Source: Planctomycetia bacterium (GTDB lineage Bacteria > Planctomycetota > Planctomycetia > Pirellulales > UBA1268). From it: a stretch of DNA of 56,293 nucleotides. The notes beneath the pieces were generated by a model. The model saw only the letters and a program-made list of their open reading frames with translations, had not been told where the DNA came from and made no database searches. Positions within the stretch are counted from its first letter, which is position 1, and every line of letters starts with the position of its first letter. Shown one piece after another: positions 43,128 to 52,638 of the stretch. The position numbers were made by a program, and so were the translations under genes. Location: assembly GCA_021414115.1 (NCBI GenBank), contig JAIOPD010000086.1, positions 1 through 56,293 on the forward strand, written 5' to 3'.

Positions 43128-45071
43128 ATGATCCGGCAGCCGCACCTTTTTTCGATGGCCCTCGGGATGGCCGCCGGCTGTCTGCTCGCTGCACCCGGGT
43201 GCAGTGGCACGCAGGCTCCGCCGCCCGCGGCCAAGCCAGTCCCGGTTGCCGCCGCTCCCGCTGTCACCGAATCCACGAAGTCGGCCGCATCGGCCGAGCC
43301 GGCAGAGGCAGTTGCTGAGCCTGCGGCGGCCGCTTCGAGCCAGGATTCGATTCAGGACCTGATCAAGCGATTGGCCGCAACGACCGACAGCAAGGCGCGG
43401 GTTTTGGTGATCGATGAAATTGGTGCGGTCGGGCAAAACGCGAAGCCCGCGCTCGAGGCGTTGCTGGGGGTGTTGGCTGACGAGGAGCCGCGGGTCCGCT
43501 GGCACGCGGCCCGGGCAATCGGCCTGATCGGCGAAGATGCCCGGTCGGCGATTCCGGCGATCCTCGAGCTTCTGAGCGACGAGGATCCGATCGTGGTGAC
43601 ACAGGCTGCCGCCGCCGTCGCCCTCATCCGCGAGGATGATGGCCGCGATCCGATTCCCGCGGCGGACGCCGCGCTCTATGCATCGGCGGTCGATCCCCTC
43701 GCCAAGACACTGGTGCATCCTGACGCCCGTGCCCGCCGCGCGGCCTTGCGCAGCCTCCGCCGGCTGAGCACGTCGCTCGAGGAGATGGCGCCGATCGTGT
43801 CGAAGCAACTCGCCGACGCCGATCCCTCGGTCGTGATCGCCGCCCTGCAGACGCTCGCCGACATGGACGACGATGCCGTGCCGTTTTTGATCGAGGCGCT
43901 CAAAGATCCCAAGTCGCGGTATTGGGCCGAGGTGGCGCTGGCGGAGGTGGGCCCGACCGCCGCCCCTGCGACCGAAGAACTGGCCAAGGTCGTCGGCGAG
44001 TCCGGTGACGAGGAGCGGCTCCAGGCAATCCTCGCACTGGCTGCCATCGGTGAGAAAGCCTCGGCCGCGGCACCGGAGATCGCCAAGGTGCTCGTGGCCG
44101 ATGACGCGTCGTCACGACTGGCCGCGGCGTTCGCCTTGGGTCGAATCAAGGCCGCCGGTTGCGATGAATGCCTGGAGAAGGCGGCAGCCTCAGATGACCG
44201 TTTCCTCGCGGCCACGGCCGCCTGGGCGCGGGCGCGGATCCATCCCGAAGACGCGGTGCTCGTTCGGGAGGCGGTTGATCGTCTGACCAAGGGGCTCACC
44301 GACGCCGATGCCGAAGTTCGGGCCGGCTGCGTTTCGGGCCTCTCGGATCTCGCGGAGGAGTTCGACGCGTCCGGCCGCGAGCGGCTTGCCGGCGAGTTCG
44401 TGGCGCTCTTGGCCGACATGGATCCGGACGTGGGCAGAGCCGCCGGTGCGGCTCTCATTCGACTGGGTCCCGCGGCTGTCGGAGCCTTGCAGCCCAAGCT
44501 CGATGATCCCGGCATCCGGCTCAACATCATGGAGATCCTCGCTGCCCTGGGGCCGGCAGCGAAGCCGGCGCTCGCCGAGCTGGTGAAGAGCTTGAGCGAT
44601 CCCGAACCGGAGGTTCGGGGAGAGGCGGCCGTCGCCATCGGCGCCATCGGTCCGGATGCGGCCGCCGCCGTGCCCGGACTGCAGAAGCTGCTGACAGACG
44701 AGATCGTGGGGCTACGGTATGCCGCGACCTACGCCCTCGGCCGCATCGGCCCAGCGGCCGTGGCCGTTGAGCCGGCGCTTCGCGAACTCACCGAGTCGAA
44801 GGACGAAATGATGTCCACCGTGGCGGTGTGGGCGGTGCTGAAGATCAAGCCGGAAGACAAATCGCTGTTTGAAGCCGCCGTGCCCTTGCTGCGGCGAGCC
44901 CTGCGTGGCGACCGTGAGAACGTGAGGCTCGAGGCGGCCGTGGCGCTCGGCGACATCGGCCCTCCCGCGGCCTCGGCGATCCCGCTGCTCGAACTCGTCT
45001 CGGAGGACGATCCGGTGAAGCCCGTGCGGGCCGCAGCCGCGGCAGCGATCGAGAAGATCAAGGGACGCTAG
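43128..45071 (+). CDS. HEAT-repeat lipoprotein
   Basis: 647 residues from ATG 43128. Signal peptide with a plausible lipobox (LLAAPGC, Cys about 25), an Ala/Pro/Glu-rich linker, then about 14 helical HEAT/PBS-lyase-type repeats. Their recurring pattern is ..ALEALLGVLADEEPRVRWHAA, ARAIGLIGEDARSAIPAIL and, near the C-terminus, EPEVRGEAAVAIGAIGPDAAAAVP. It should be membrane-anchored facing the periplasm. HEAT arrays act as protein-protein scaffolds; partner unknown. Confidence 0.85.
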   Translation: MIRQPHLFSMALGMAAGCLLAAPGCSGTQAPPPAAKPVPVAAAPAVTESTKSAASAEPAEAVAEPAAAASSQDSIQDLIKRLAATTDSKARVLVIDEIGAVGQNAKPALEALLGVLADEEPRVRWHAARAIGLIGEDARSAIPAILELLSDEDPIVVTQAAAAVALIREDDGRDPIPAADAALYASAVDPLAKTLVHPDARARRAALRSLRRLSTSLEEMAPIVSKQLADADPSVVIAALQTLADMDDDAVPFLIEALKDPKSRYWAEVALAEVGPTAAPATEELAKVVGESGDEERLQAILALAAIGEKASAAAPEIAKVLVADDASSRLAAAFALGRIKAAGCDECLEKAAASDDRFLAATAAWARARIHPEDAVLVREAVDRLTKGLTDADAEVRAGCVSGLSDLAEEFDASGRERLAGEFVALLADMDPDVGRAAGAALIRLGPAAVGALQPKLDDPGIRLNIMEILAALGPAAKPALAELVKSLSDPEPEVRGEAAVAIGAIGPDAAAAVPGLQKLLTDEIVGLRYAATYALGRIGPAAVAVEPALRELTESKDEMMSTVAVWAVLKIKPEDKSLFEAAVPLLRRALRGDRENVRLEAAVALGDIGPPAASAIPLLELVSEDDPVKPVRAAAAAAIEKIKGR

Positions 45072-45116
45072 ACCTCGAGGCGGGAGGTCTGTCGGCTGGC
45101 GATGCTTCGGGGCATG

Positions 45117-45141
45117 GGAAGCCCCAATCGCGAGCGCGGGG
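45117..45141 (+). repeat. Type I half REPIN-like element
   Basis: GGAAG followed by core CCCCAATCGCGAGCGCGGGG (45122-45141) between convergent genes. Nothing resembling a type II partner is found 107 bp away. The rest of 45072-45277 shows no gene. Confidence 0.65.
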
Positions 45142-45277
45142 TATACGGGTTGCCTCGTGGCGGCGCCAGATTGGCGTGTCGGGGGTCGGGGCAGCCCCTC
45201 ACGCGAACGCTGCGGTGCCGCTGGAAGCTTCGCCGGAGCGCCAGCAGATAACGCCTGGGGATCAAGCGTGACCCGGA

Positions 45278-45817
45278 TCAGCCGGCGCGCTGGAGGACCG
45301 TCCGCGCGGCCAGGTCGTCGATCTTGGCCTTCGGTAGCGCGTTCCAGACGCCCTGAGCCGATTCCACGAACACGGCCGACTGTGCGGTGGTGAGCCGCTG
45401 CAGGAAGAACCACGACCGCGACAGGTGTCGCTCGTCGTTGGCGGCCGAGATCACCACCATGTCGAACACGCCCAGATGATTGCAGGCCCGCGCCAGCGCC
45501 GAATCAACGTTGCCAGGCACGAGCTGCACGCGGGCCTTCGCGTGGAGCCGCTGATGCGCCTGCTTCAGCGACACTCCCGGCGGGTCGGTCGGCGGGCGAC
45601 TTTCGAAGCGATCGAGCCCGACGTAGTGGATGTCGGCGGCGGCGAGCGACGCGGCCGCAGTCTCCAGCAGCCGCTCCGTGCGGCCGAGCGTGCCCACTCC
45701 GACTTCGAGGATCCGCCGCGGGGACGACTGGAGCACATGGCGGTAGAGAACCCGCTCGCCCGCCGGCTTGGCCAGCCTGGTCAGCCAGAGCTTTCGCAGC
45801 ATGCCCATTTGAGCCAT
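45278..45817 (-). CDS. SAM-dependent methyltransferase-like protein
   Basis: 179 residues from ATG 45817. A nucleotide-binding loop ILEVGVGTLGRTERLLE (motif I, E.G.G) and an acidic strand end YVGLDRFE point to a class I methyltransferase fold; MVVISAANDERHLSRSWFFLQRL fits motifs post II/III. It is shorter than most enzymes of the fold and lacks an obvious catalytic motif such as NPPY. Substrate unknown; may be non-enzymatic. Divergent from leuC. Confidence 0.62.
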   Translation of the reverse strand: MAQMGMLRKLWLTRLAKPAGERVLYRHVLQSSPRRILEVGVGTLGRTERLLETAAASLAAADIHYVGLDRFESRPPTDPPGVSLKQAHQRLHAKARVQLVPGNVDSALARACNHLGVFDMVVISAANDERHLSRSWFFLQRLTTAQSAVFVESAQGVWNALPKAKIDDLAARTVLQRAG

Positions 45818-46006
45818 GGCAATCCCCGTCGGACGATGACACGGAGGGCCTCCCCCGGCCGGCCGCAGCATGGTGAATCGGCCGGCCGACGCGGCGGGCT
45901 GGAGCGACCGCACCGCAAGCGGCACACCTTGCCGGAGCGGCATTCCGTGAACAACTGGAACGGGACCCGGACGGGCTCGCCGCGTTGCCGCGGTTTCGCG
46001 AGGGGG

Positions 46007-46025
46007 CGCGGCAGCGGCTGCCGCG
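46007..46025. promoter_or_regulatory. Perfect 19-bp palindrome upstream of leuC
   Basis: CGCGGCAGC-G-GCTGCCGCG lies 58 nt before the leuC ATG and is followed by TTTGGTACATTTC. It may be an operator or a short attenuator-like hairpin. Confidence 0.45.
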
Positions 46026-46082
46026 TTTGGTACATTTCAATCTTCGTTCGCCCCGTTTCTTCCCACCCGCCCATCTCCAGCC

Positions 46083-47492
46083 ATGCCCTCAGCACCCCGC
46101 ACGCTGCTCGACAAGATCTGGGACGACCACGTCGTCTGCACGCCCTCCGGCGAACTGCCGCTGCTCTACATCGACCGACATCTCGTGCACGAGGTGACGA
46201 GTCCGCAGGCCTTCGAGGGGCTGCGGCTCGCTGGCCGCCGGGTCCGCCGGCCCGAGGCCACCTTCGCCACCCCCGACCACAATGTGCCGACGTCCGATCG
46301 GCGACTGCCCATCGCCGACCCCATTTCAAAGCAGCAGATCGACACGCTGCGGGCCAACTGCCGGGAGTTCGGCGTCCGCCTCTTCGATCTCGACGACGCC
46401 GATCAGGGCATCGTCCACGTGATCGGTCCCGAACTGGGGATCACGCAACCCGGCATGACGATCGTCTGCGGCGACAGCCACACGGCCACGCACGGGGCGC
46501 TGGGCTCCCTCGCCTTCGGCATCGGCACGAGCGAGGTGGAGCACGTGCTCGCCACCCAGACGCTCCGGCAGGCGAAGCCGAAATCGCTCGAGGTTCGCGT
46601 CGAAGGCAGCCTGCCGCCGGGGGTGACCGCGAAAGACATCGTGCTCTACCTCATCGGCCGGCTCTCCACCGAGGGTGGCGTGGGGCACGTCATCGAATAC
46701 ACCGGCGAGTGTATCCGCAGCCTCGGCATGGAGCAGCGGATGACCGTCTGCAACATGTCGATCGAGGCCGGGGCACGCGCCGGCATGATCGCCCCCGACG
46801 CCGTCACGTTCGACTACCTCCGTGGTCGCGATCATGCCCCGAAGGATTACGACGCCGCGGTCGCCCGCTGGGAAAAACTCCCGAGTGATCCGGGCGCGGT
46901 TTACGACCGCGTGGAAATCTTCAGGGCGGCCGACGTCGTCCCGCAGGTGACCTGGGGCACGAATCCGGCCCAGGTGACGGGCATCGACGCCGTTGTCCCC
47001 GATCCGGCGGCGTTCGCCGACCCCAACGACCGTTCGAGTGCCGCGCGGGCGCTCGACTACATGGGGCTCGCCGGCGGCACCAAGATCGTCGACATCCCGC
47101 TCGACCGCGTGTTTATCGGCTCGTGCACCAATAGTCGCATCGAGGATCTGCGGGCGGCCGCCAGCGTGATCCGAGGCTACCGCGTGGCGCCGTCGGTGCA
47201 GGCGATGGTGGTGCCGGGCAGCGGTCGCGTGAAGCGGCAGGCGGAAGAGGAAGGGCTCGATCGTGTGTTCCGCGAAGCCGGCTTCGATTGGCGCGAGGCG
47301 GGCTGCAGCATGTGCCTGGGAATGAACCCCGACACGCTGGCTCCGCAGGAGCGATGTGCGTCCACGAGCAACCGCAACTTCGAGGGCCGTCAGGGCAAGG
47401 GAGGCCGCACGCACCTCGTCTCGCCGGCCATGGCCGCCGCCGCCGCGGTCGCGGGGCACTTCGTCGACGTCCGCCACTGGCAGTACAAGTAG
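46083..47492 (+). CDS. leuC: 3-isopropylmalate dehydratase large subunit
   Basis: 469 residues, full length for LeuC. N-terminal [42 protein letters not shown], and the iron-sulfur ligands: Cys in [13 protein letters not shown] and the CxxC of [11 protein letters not shown]. With LeuD it isomerises 2- to 3-isopropylmalate in leucine synthesis and carries a [4Fe-4S] cluster. leuD follows after 15 nt. Confidence 0.98.
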   Translation: MPSAPRTLLDKIWDDHVVCTPSGELPLLYIDRHLVHEVTSPQAFEGLRLAGRRVRRPEATFATPDHNVPTSDRRLPIADPISKQQIDTLRANCREFGVRLFDLDDADQGIVHVIGPELGITQPGMTIVCGDSHTATHGALGSLAFGIGTSEVEHVLATQTLRQAKPKSLEVRVEGSLPPGVTAKDIVLYLIGRLSTEGGVGHVIEYTGECIRSLGMEQRMTVCNMSIEAGARAGMIAPDAVTFDYLRGRDHAPKDYDAAVARWEKLPSDPGAVYDRVEIFRAADVVPQVTWGTNPAQVTGIDAVVPDPAAFADPNDRSSAARALDYMGLAGGTKIVDIPLDRVFIGSCTNSRIEDLRAAASVIRGYRVAPSVQAMVVPGSGRVKRQAEEEGLDRVFREAGFDWREAGCSMCLGMNPDTLAPQERCASTSNRNFEGRQGKGGRTHLVSPAMAAAAAVAGHFVDVRHWQYK

Positions 47493-47507
47493 GAGAGGTC
47501 CAAAGCC

Positions 47508-48125
47508 ATGCAGTCGTTCACCACCCATACTGGCATCGTCGCCGCGCTCGATCGGGCCAACGTCGATACCGACCAGATCATCCCCAAGCAGTTTCTCAAG
47601 CGGATCGAGCGGACCGGCTTCGGCCAGTTCCTGTTCTTCGATTGGCGGTTCCTGCCCGATGGCTCGCTGAATCCCGACTTCGAGCTCAATCAGCCGCCTG
47701 CCGCCGGGGCGAGCGTCCTGTTGGCTCGCCGCAACTTCGGCTGCGGCTCCAGCCGCGAGCACGCGCCCTGGTCCCTGGCCGATTACGGCTTTCGTGCGGT
47801 GATCGCGCCGACGTTTGCCGACATTTTCTTCAACAACTGCTTCCAGAATGGGATCGTGCCGATCCGGCTCGACGAGGCCGACGTGGACGAACTCTTCAAG
47901 CGGGCCCGTGCCGCTGCTGCGAATGGAGGGCAGTACCGTCTCCACGTCGATCTGAAGGCCTGCACCGTCTCCGACGACGCGGGCTTCGAGCGGTCGTTCG
48001 CGGTCGACTCCTTTCGCCGCCAGTGCCTCCTCGAGGGGCTCGACGACATCGGCCTCTCGCTCCGCCACACCGATGAGATCGCCGCCTGGGAAAAAGCCCA
48101 CGGTCTTCCCGCTGTGTCGCACTGA
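47508..48125 (+). CDS. leuD: 3-isopropylmalate dehydratase small subunit
   Basis: 205 residues. [15 protein letters not shown] near the N-terminus and the swivelling-domain active loop [13 protein letters not shown] are diagnostic; [13 protein letters not shown] follows. It completes the LeuCD isomerase. AGGAG ribosome-binding site upstream. The next gene starts 5 nt after its stop. Confidence 0.98.
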   Translation: MQSFTTHTGIVAALDRANVDTDQIIPKQFLKRIERTGFGQFLFFDWRFLPDGSLNPDFELNQPPAAGASVLLARRNFGCGSSREHAPWSLADYGFRAVIAPTFADIFFNNCFQNGIVPIRLDEADVDELFKRARAAAANGGQYRLHVDLKACTVSDDAGFERSFAVDSFRRQCLLEGLDDIGLSLRHTDEIAAWEKAHGLPAVSH

Positions 48126-48130
48126 CGGCA

Positions 48131-49177
48131 ATGGCACCTGGCACTCCTTCCACCGCGCCGGCGCGAACGCGAGCCTGGAGCATGGCCAGTGCCTGTGGGG
48201 CGGCGCTGGCTGCATGCCTGACAGTGGTCGGGGCCGGCGAGCCTGTCGCCGCGGCCGACGATGTCAGAGTGGTGACACTCATCGACGACATGCCCGGTGC
48301 GGGGCCGCTGGCCGTGTCGCCGAATGGGCAGACCGTCTACTGCCTCGATGAAGTCCGTCGGGCCGTCGTCGCGTTCGATGCATTCGCTCCCGAACGGCGT
48401 CGTGACGTCGTCGCGGCCGCCGCCGACGGGCAGCCGATCCCCGTCGCGATCGGGTGCCTGCCGGGCGATCTGTTGGCCATCGTCGGCCGGTCGGGCGACG
48501 AGTGGTCGCTGCGCACGTTTCGCATCCGTCCGGGTGAGGCCGCCGAACCGGCGACGCCTCTTCAATCCATCGGGCTGGGAGTCGCTGCGACCGCCGCACC
48601 GGCGGTCAGGCTGGTGGTGAGCCACACGCGCGACTGGCTGGCGGTGGTCGGCCTGCCCGAGCCACTGCCGGCCGTGCTCAGAATCGTATTCGCCGGCGCG
48701 GGGCTCCGACCGCTCGCCCCCGACGGCTGGCCACGGATCGCGACCGACACCCAGCCCGTCGCTGCCGCCGTGAGCCCCGCCGACGAGCTGGTGCTGCTGG
48801 AACGGCCGCGGGATGGGGTGACGGTGCCCACGGTCGCTTTTTACGTTGGCACCGGGGGCGAATTGTTGCGGCTCGAGACGGGGCTTTCACAGATTCGCGA
48901 CGCCGCGTTCGATCGCGGCGCAGGCGCGCTCTGGGTGCTCGCTGGCGACCCCGCTTCGCCAGCGCGACCTGAGGGGCTGTGGCGGCTCGATGCCGTCATG
49001 CGGGACGGCCGGCAGACGGTGAACCCCATGCTCGTCACGCGATTGGTCGCGCCACGGTCGATGGTCGCCGTGTCGGAACGGTCGATCGTGGTGACACTCG
49101 CCGGATCGATCGTGCGTATCGATCCGGTGGCCGAACAGACGCGGGCCCGAAACGACGAGGAACAGGACAATCCATGA
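48131..49177 (+). CDS. Exported beta-propeller-like protein of unknown function
   Basis: 348 residues; an N-terminal segment with hydrophobic run SMASACGAALAACLTVVGA suggests export (ATG 48182 is an alternative start). The rest has repeated beta-strand blades of the kind LAVSPNGQTVYCLDEVRRAVVAF and PVAAAVSPADELVLLERP, like irregular WD40/NHL propellers. No catalytic motif. It starts 5 nt after leuD and overlaps the next gene by 4 nt, so it is probably transcribed with leuCD, although a link to leucine synthesis is not evident. Confidence 0.68.
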   Translation: MAPGTPSTAPARTRAWSMASACGAALAACLTVVGAGEPVAAADDVRVVTLIDDMPGAGPLAVSPNGQTVYCLDEVRRAVVAFDAFAPERRRDVVAAAADGQPIPVAIGCLPGDLLAIVGRSGDEWSLRTFRIRPGEAAEPATPLQSIGLGVAATAAPAVRLVVSHTRDWLAVVGLPEPLPAVLRIVFAGAGLRPLAPDGWPRIATDTQPVAAAVSPADELVLLERPRDGVTVPTVAFYVGTGGELLRLETGLSQIRDAAFDRGAGALWVLAGDPASPARPEGLWRLDAVMRDGRQTVNPMLVTRLVAPRSMVAVSERSIVVTLAGSIVRIDPVAEQTRARNDEEQDNP

Positions 49178-49506
49178 GCACGACGCGTCGCGAGAAGATC
49201 GAGGCCATGCTGAAAGACGATCCGCAGGACGTCTTCCTGCGGTACAGCCTCGCGCTGGAGATGGAATCAGCCGGCGAATGGGAGGCGGGGCTCGAGATTC
49301 TCGAGGATCTGGCCCGCAGTGGGCCGCCGTACGTGCCCGCCTTCCATATGGCCGCTCAGCACCTGATCAAGCACGAGCGGATCGACGACGCCCGTCGAGC
49401 GCTGCGAGAAGGCATCGAGGCTGCGCGACAGCAGGGCCAGACGCACGCCGCCGGCGAGATGTCGGAACTCCTGATGAGCCTCGGCGTGATCGGCGAGGGG
49501 CCGTGA
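49174..49506 (+). CDS. Small TPR-like protein
   Basis: 110 residues from ATG 49174, overlapping the previous stop (ATGA). Pattern DPQDVFLRYSLALEMESAGEWEAGLEILEDL followed by PPYVPAFHMAAQHLIKHERIDDARRALREGIEAA is two to three tetratricopeptide-like helical hairpins. Likely a small adaptor; partner unknown. Same transcription unit as leuCD by spacing. Confidence 0.78.
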   Translation: MSTTRREKIEAMLKDDPQDVFLRYSLALEMESAGEWEAGLEILEDLARSGPPYVPAFHMAAQHLIKHERIDDARRALREGIEAARQQGQTHAAGEMSELLMSLGVIGEGP

Positions 49507-49515
49507 CGGGCCCGA

Positions 49516-50556
49516 TCAGGCCATCGTGGGAATCGGCTCGGCGGCTTCGGCACCACGGGTGATCACGAAGCCCATCTCCTCGATCATGCGGTAGTCGGCC
49601 TCGGGCAGTTGTCCCTTGGTCGTCAGGTAGTCGCCCACGAACATCGAGTTGGCGGCATAGAGTCCCAGCGGCTGCAGGCTGCCGAGGTGGATTTCGCGGC
49701 CGCCGGCGATGCGAATCTCCGCGGTCGGGTTTACGAGCCGCAGCATGGCGAGTCCGCGGAGGCAGTCGCGGGGATTGATCTTTTTGACGTGTTCCAGAGG
49801 GGTGCCGTCGATCGCGTTGAGGAAGTTGAGCGGGATCGACTCCACGTTGAGCGACCGCAGTTCCATCGCCATGTCGACAAGGTCGTCGTGGGTCTCCCCC
49901 ATGCCCATGATGCCGCCGCTGCAGAGTTCCAGACCGGCGGACCGGCAGGCCGCGAGCGTGGCCACGCGATCGGCGTAGCTGTGGGTCGTGCAGACCTCGC
50001 CGTAGTGCCGCTCGCTCGTGTTGAGGTTGTGGTTGACCTTGTCCACGCCTGCCGCCGCAAGCTGTTTCGCCTGCTCGGGGGTGAGCAGTCCGAGGCAGGC
50101 GCAGATGTTGAGGCCGTATTGCTGCTTGATCTGCGGGGTGATCTGGCAGACGAAGTCGATCTCCCGCTGGGTGGGGCCGCGGGCGGAGATCACGATGCAA
50201 AACGTCTTCGACTGCTGCTCGGCCGCCAGCTTCGCGGCCTCCAGAAGCTTGGGAGCGGAAAGCAGGTTGTACCGTGGGATCTCGGCCTCCGAGACCTTCG
50301 ACTGGGAGCAGTAACCGCAATCCTCCGGACAGAGGCCGCTCTTGGCGTTCATCAGGAAGAAGAGCTGCACCGTGTTGCCGAAGTGGCGATGCCTCACCCG
50401 CCAGGCCGCGGCGAGCACGTCGAGCAACTCCACGTCGGAGGATTCGAGGATGCCGCGGGCCTCCGCGCGATCGATCGCCCCGCCCGCGAGCACGCGGTCG
50501 GCGAGGGCCTGCCAGCGGCCGGGGGTGGTGTCGTGGGAAGCCTCGGCAAGGGACAT
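49516..50556 (-). CDS. bioB: Biotin synthase
   Basis: 346-residue radical-SAM enzyme. The CxxxCxxC cluster is in SGLCPEDCGYCSQS; CSGGIMGMGET, VESIPLNFLNAIDGTPLE, RIAGGRE (the Arg/second-cluster region) and MFVGDYLTTKG are typical of BioB. It inserts sulfur into dethiobiotin. No other biotin genes are adjacent. Its stop lies 9 nt from the convergent TPR gene. Confidence 0.97.
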   Translation of the reverse strand: MSLAEASHDTTPGRWQALADRVLAGGAIDRAEARGILESSDVELLDVLAAAWRVRHRHFGNTVQLFFLMNAKSGLCPEDCGYCSQSKVSEAEIPRYNLLSAPKLLEAAKLAAEQQSKTFCIVISARGPTQREIDFVCQITPQIKQQYGLNICACLGLLTPEQAKQLAAAGVDKVNHNLNTSERHYGEVCTTHSYADRVATLAACRSAGLELCSGGIMGMGETHDDLVDMAMELRSLNVESIPLNFLNAIDGTPLEHVKKINPRDCLRGLAMLRLVNPTAEIRIAGGREIHLGSLQPLGLYAANSMFVGDYLTTKGQLPEADYRMIEEMGFVITRGAEAAEPIPTMA

Positions 50557-50672
50557 GCGGCGTATTCCTGGGAGCGTTGAGAGATCGCATCAGCCGCGAC
50601 CTGTCGCCGCGGCGCCCAAGAATGTACGCGATCCCGCCCAGGCGTAACATCCTGAGCGTCGTCTCTCAATCA

Positions 50673-50697
50673 GGAAGCCCCAAGCGGCAGCGCGGGG
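50673..50697 (+). repeat. Type I half REPIN-like element
   Basis: GGAAG plus core CCCCAAGCGGCAGCGCGGGG (50678-50697), preceded by TCA. One of two parallel half-elements flanking the R3 palindrome. Confidence 0.65.
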
Positions 50698-50751
50698 ACT
50701 CGGGATGGCCTGGAAGATGCCGCATCGGCTCACCGTTTTTGTGCCGGTGCC

Positions 50752-50865
50752 GCCGGGTCTGGGCAAAGCCTCCTTCGCGGGAATATTTCGCGTTGGCCGT
50801 CTGCGGCGAGGCAAGCCCGTGACGGGCGAAATCTTCAACGCTCGTCGGCTTCGCCCAACCCCGGC
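50752..50865 (-). repeat. Dispersed R3 repeat, copy D, inside a 114-nt imperfect palindrome
   Basis: The part 50773-50846 (- strand) matches R3 copy C. Here it is enclosed by 19-bp outer arms (50752-50770 GCCGGGTCTGGGCAAAGCC and 50847-50865), which pair at 16 of 19 positions. Inner arms are ATTTCGC (50785-50791) and GCGAAAT (50826-50832). The rest of 50557-51013 holds two half REPIN-like elements and no gene. Confidence 0.6.
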
Positions 50866-50880
50866 TACGCCTCTTCGTCA

Positions 50881-50905
50881 GGAAGCCCCAAGCGCAAGCG
50901 CGGGG
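50881..50905 (+). repeat. Type I half REPIN-like element
   Basis: GGAAG plus core CCCCAAGCGCAAGCGCGGGG (50886-50905), preceded by TCA and followed by TATACGGG. Confidence 0.68.
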
Positions 50906-51039
50906 TATACGGGTGACCTCGAGCCGATACCGGCTCCATAGAGGAAATCCGGATGTTCCGTTTTTTGCACGCCGTGGGACTTTCTGCGACGACCTCGCGG
51001 CCTTCGGCGATGATTATTCACGCTGCCGCGGCGTGGCGA

Positions 51040-52066
51040 TCAGCCGGTGAGGCCGAGCGGAAAGGGGCTGAGGTTGACGAGGCCTGTGGCCGTCACGAGG
51101 TAGTCGTTCTCGATCCGCATGCCGCACCGCAATCTGGGATCGTAGAGCGCCGGCTCCACGGCGATGACCTCTCCCTCCTGGAGCGTGTCGTCCCAGTTGG
51201 GGTTGAGATGCGGCGCCGCGGCAGCGGACGCCCGGCTTTGCGATCCGTTCGACGAGTTCGAGCGCTCCGGTGACGTGCCGCCAGGCGGCGAGTTGTTCGT
51301 CGGTGGGGCGGCCGTCGACGGCGATTGCCCGCGACGTGTCGGCGAAGTAGCCGCGGCAGGCGGGGCCGAGGTCGAGAATGTAGAGGTCGCCCGCCTGGCA
51401 GGGGCGGTTTCGGGGCGGGCCGCCGCGGACGCCGCAGGCGTAATCGTTGCCCGTGCCCGTGAGCATCTCGCCACACGAGGCCACCGCAGCGGCCTGGAGT
51501 TCAGAGAACACGGTCAGCTCGCTCACGCCTGGTGCGACGATCTCGCGGGCTCTGGCATACATCGCACCACTCGCCTCGATCGCCCGCCGGAGCACGGCGA
51601 GTTCGTCGGGATCTTTCTGGCGACGCATGCGGAGGAGTTCGGGCTCGATGTCCTCGACATCCGCCCCGGCCAGCCAGCGGGTGACGTGGGGGGGGCAGGC
51701 GGAGAACTCGATGCCGACTCGCCGGGGCACGCCGTGGCCCTGAAGCCAGTCGCCAAACACCGTGGCAGACGCCTCGCGCTGGTCGTTCCGCAGGGTCGAA
51801 CGCCACTTGGCCTCGTAGATCCGCACCTCGTCGGCGGCCGCCCGCTCGACCGGCTTGTCGGGGCAGACGAGCAGCACGTCGCCCGTGGCCAGCACCGCGG
51901 CGAGCGGGGAAAAGCGGAAGTCCCAGCGGTGGCCGGTGAGGTAGTGCACGTGCTCGGCCGTCACGACGACCACGGCGTCGAGCGATCGCGCAGTCATGTG
52001 TCTGCGCAGGCGTTCCTGCCGTACTCGGCAGGCATCCAGATCGAGTAGCGGTTCAGCGCCGTTCAT
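51040..52066 (-). pseudogene. M24-family (Xaa-Pro type) peptidase with deletion and frameshift
   Basis: From ATG 52066 the product is a normal M24 peptidase: N-terminal creatinase-like domain (DAVVVVTAEHVHYLTGHRWDF), then the catalytic part with Asp ligands in DLYILDLGPACRGYFADTSRA. At about 51210-51225 the frame breaks after AKPGVRCR. The other frame continues with APHLNPNWDDTLQEGEV, IAVEPALY and RIENDYLV (Glu ligands) and stops at 51040. The roughly 30 residues that should carry the metal-binding His (HH.GHG.G) are gone. Staying in the first frame gives 350 residues with a nonsense tail ending at 51014. The enzyme cannot be active as written. Confidence 0.65.
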
Positions 52067-52109
52067 GCGTCACTCCCGGAGAGTTCGGGAGTGTAGCACG
52101 CGCCGCCGG

Positions 52110-52415
52110 TCAGCCGCCGGCGTAGAACAACGCTCGGGAGCTGACCGCCTTCTGCCGCCGCCTGTGCGGGCGGGGCGGGGTGATCATCCGCGAATCGAGG
52201 ACGTCGGCGATCAACTCGGCGTCGATCGTCGCGTCGCCGTCGACGAACGTGCCGGCCGCCAGCCCGTCGAGTTGCTGCTCGTAGTCGAGAACCTCGGCGA
52301 TGGGCCAGACCGGTGTCCCGCGGACCGTGCAGGTCTCCCCGTCCACGTTCATGGCAAACAGCGTCGCGGTGTGGGGGTCGTGCTGGATCGTGTCGCGGAG
52401 GCTCGTGGCGTTCAT
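52110..52415 (-). CDS. Small conserved-looking protein of unknown function
   Basis: 101 residues from ATG 52415, with AGGA 8 nt upstream; the open frame extends upstream but is low in protein character. Sequence features: MNATSLRDTIQHDPHTATLFAM, then short strands CTVRGTPVWPI and a basic tail RPHRRRQKAVSSRA. No recognised domain. 52416-52638 upstream holds a CCGCCCGGGCGG palindrome (52596-52607) and no other gene. Confidence 0.5.
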   Translation of the reverse strand: MNATSLRDTIQHDPHTATLFAMNVDGETCTVRGTPVWPIAEVLDYEQQLDGLAAGTFVDGDATIDAELIADVLDSRMITPPRPHRRRQKAVSSRALFYAGG

Positions 52416-52638
52416 GGCGTGAATCCTCGTGGCAGGGTCGGCGGCGGAGGCGTCCGCCGTCGCTGGCTGATGGGAGTGCATACGCCGTGCCGTGAGCGAC
52501 GGTTCGCTCAGGAACGGTATTTTAAGCCACCCAAGTCGCACATCCCGCCTCGTTTCGCGCGAGCGGAGGCGTCGGCAGCGGTTGGGTAAACCACACCGCC
52601 CGGGCGGATTGCAAAATTTTCACCGCGGACGGCGACGT

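Noticed and set aside
45117-45223. Full composite REPIN-like element
   Set aside because: The expected type II end about 107 bp away is not present, so it is listed as a half-element.
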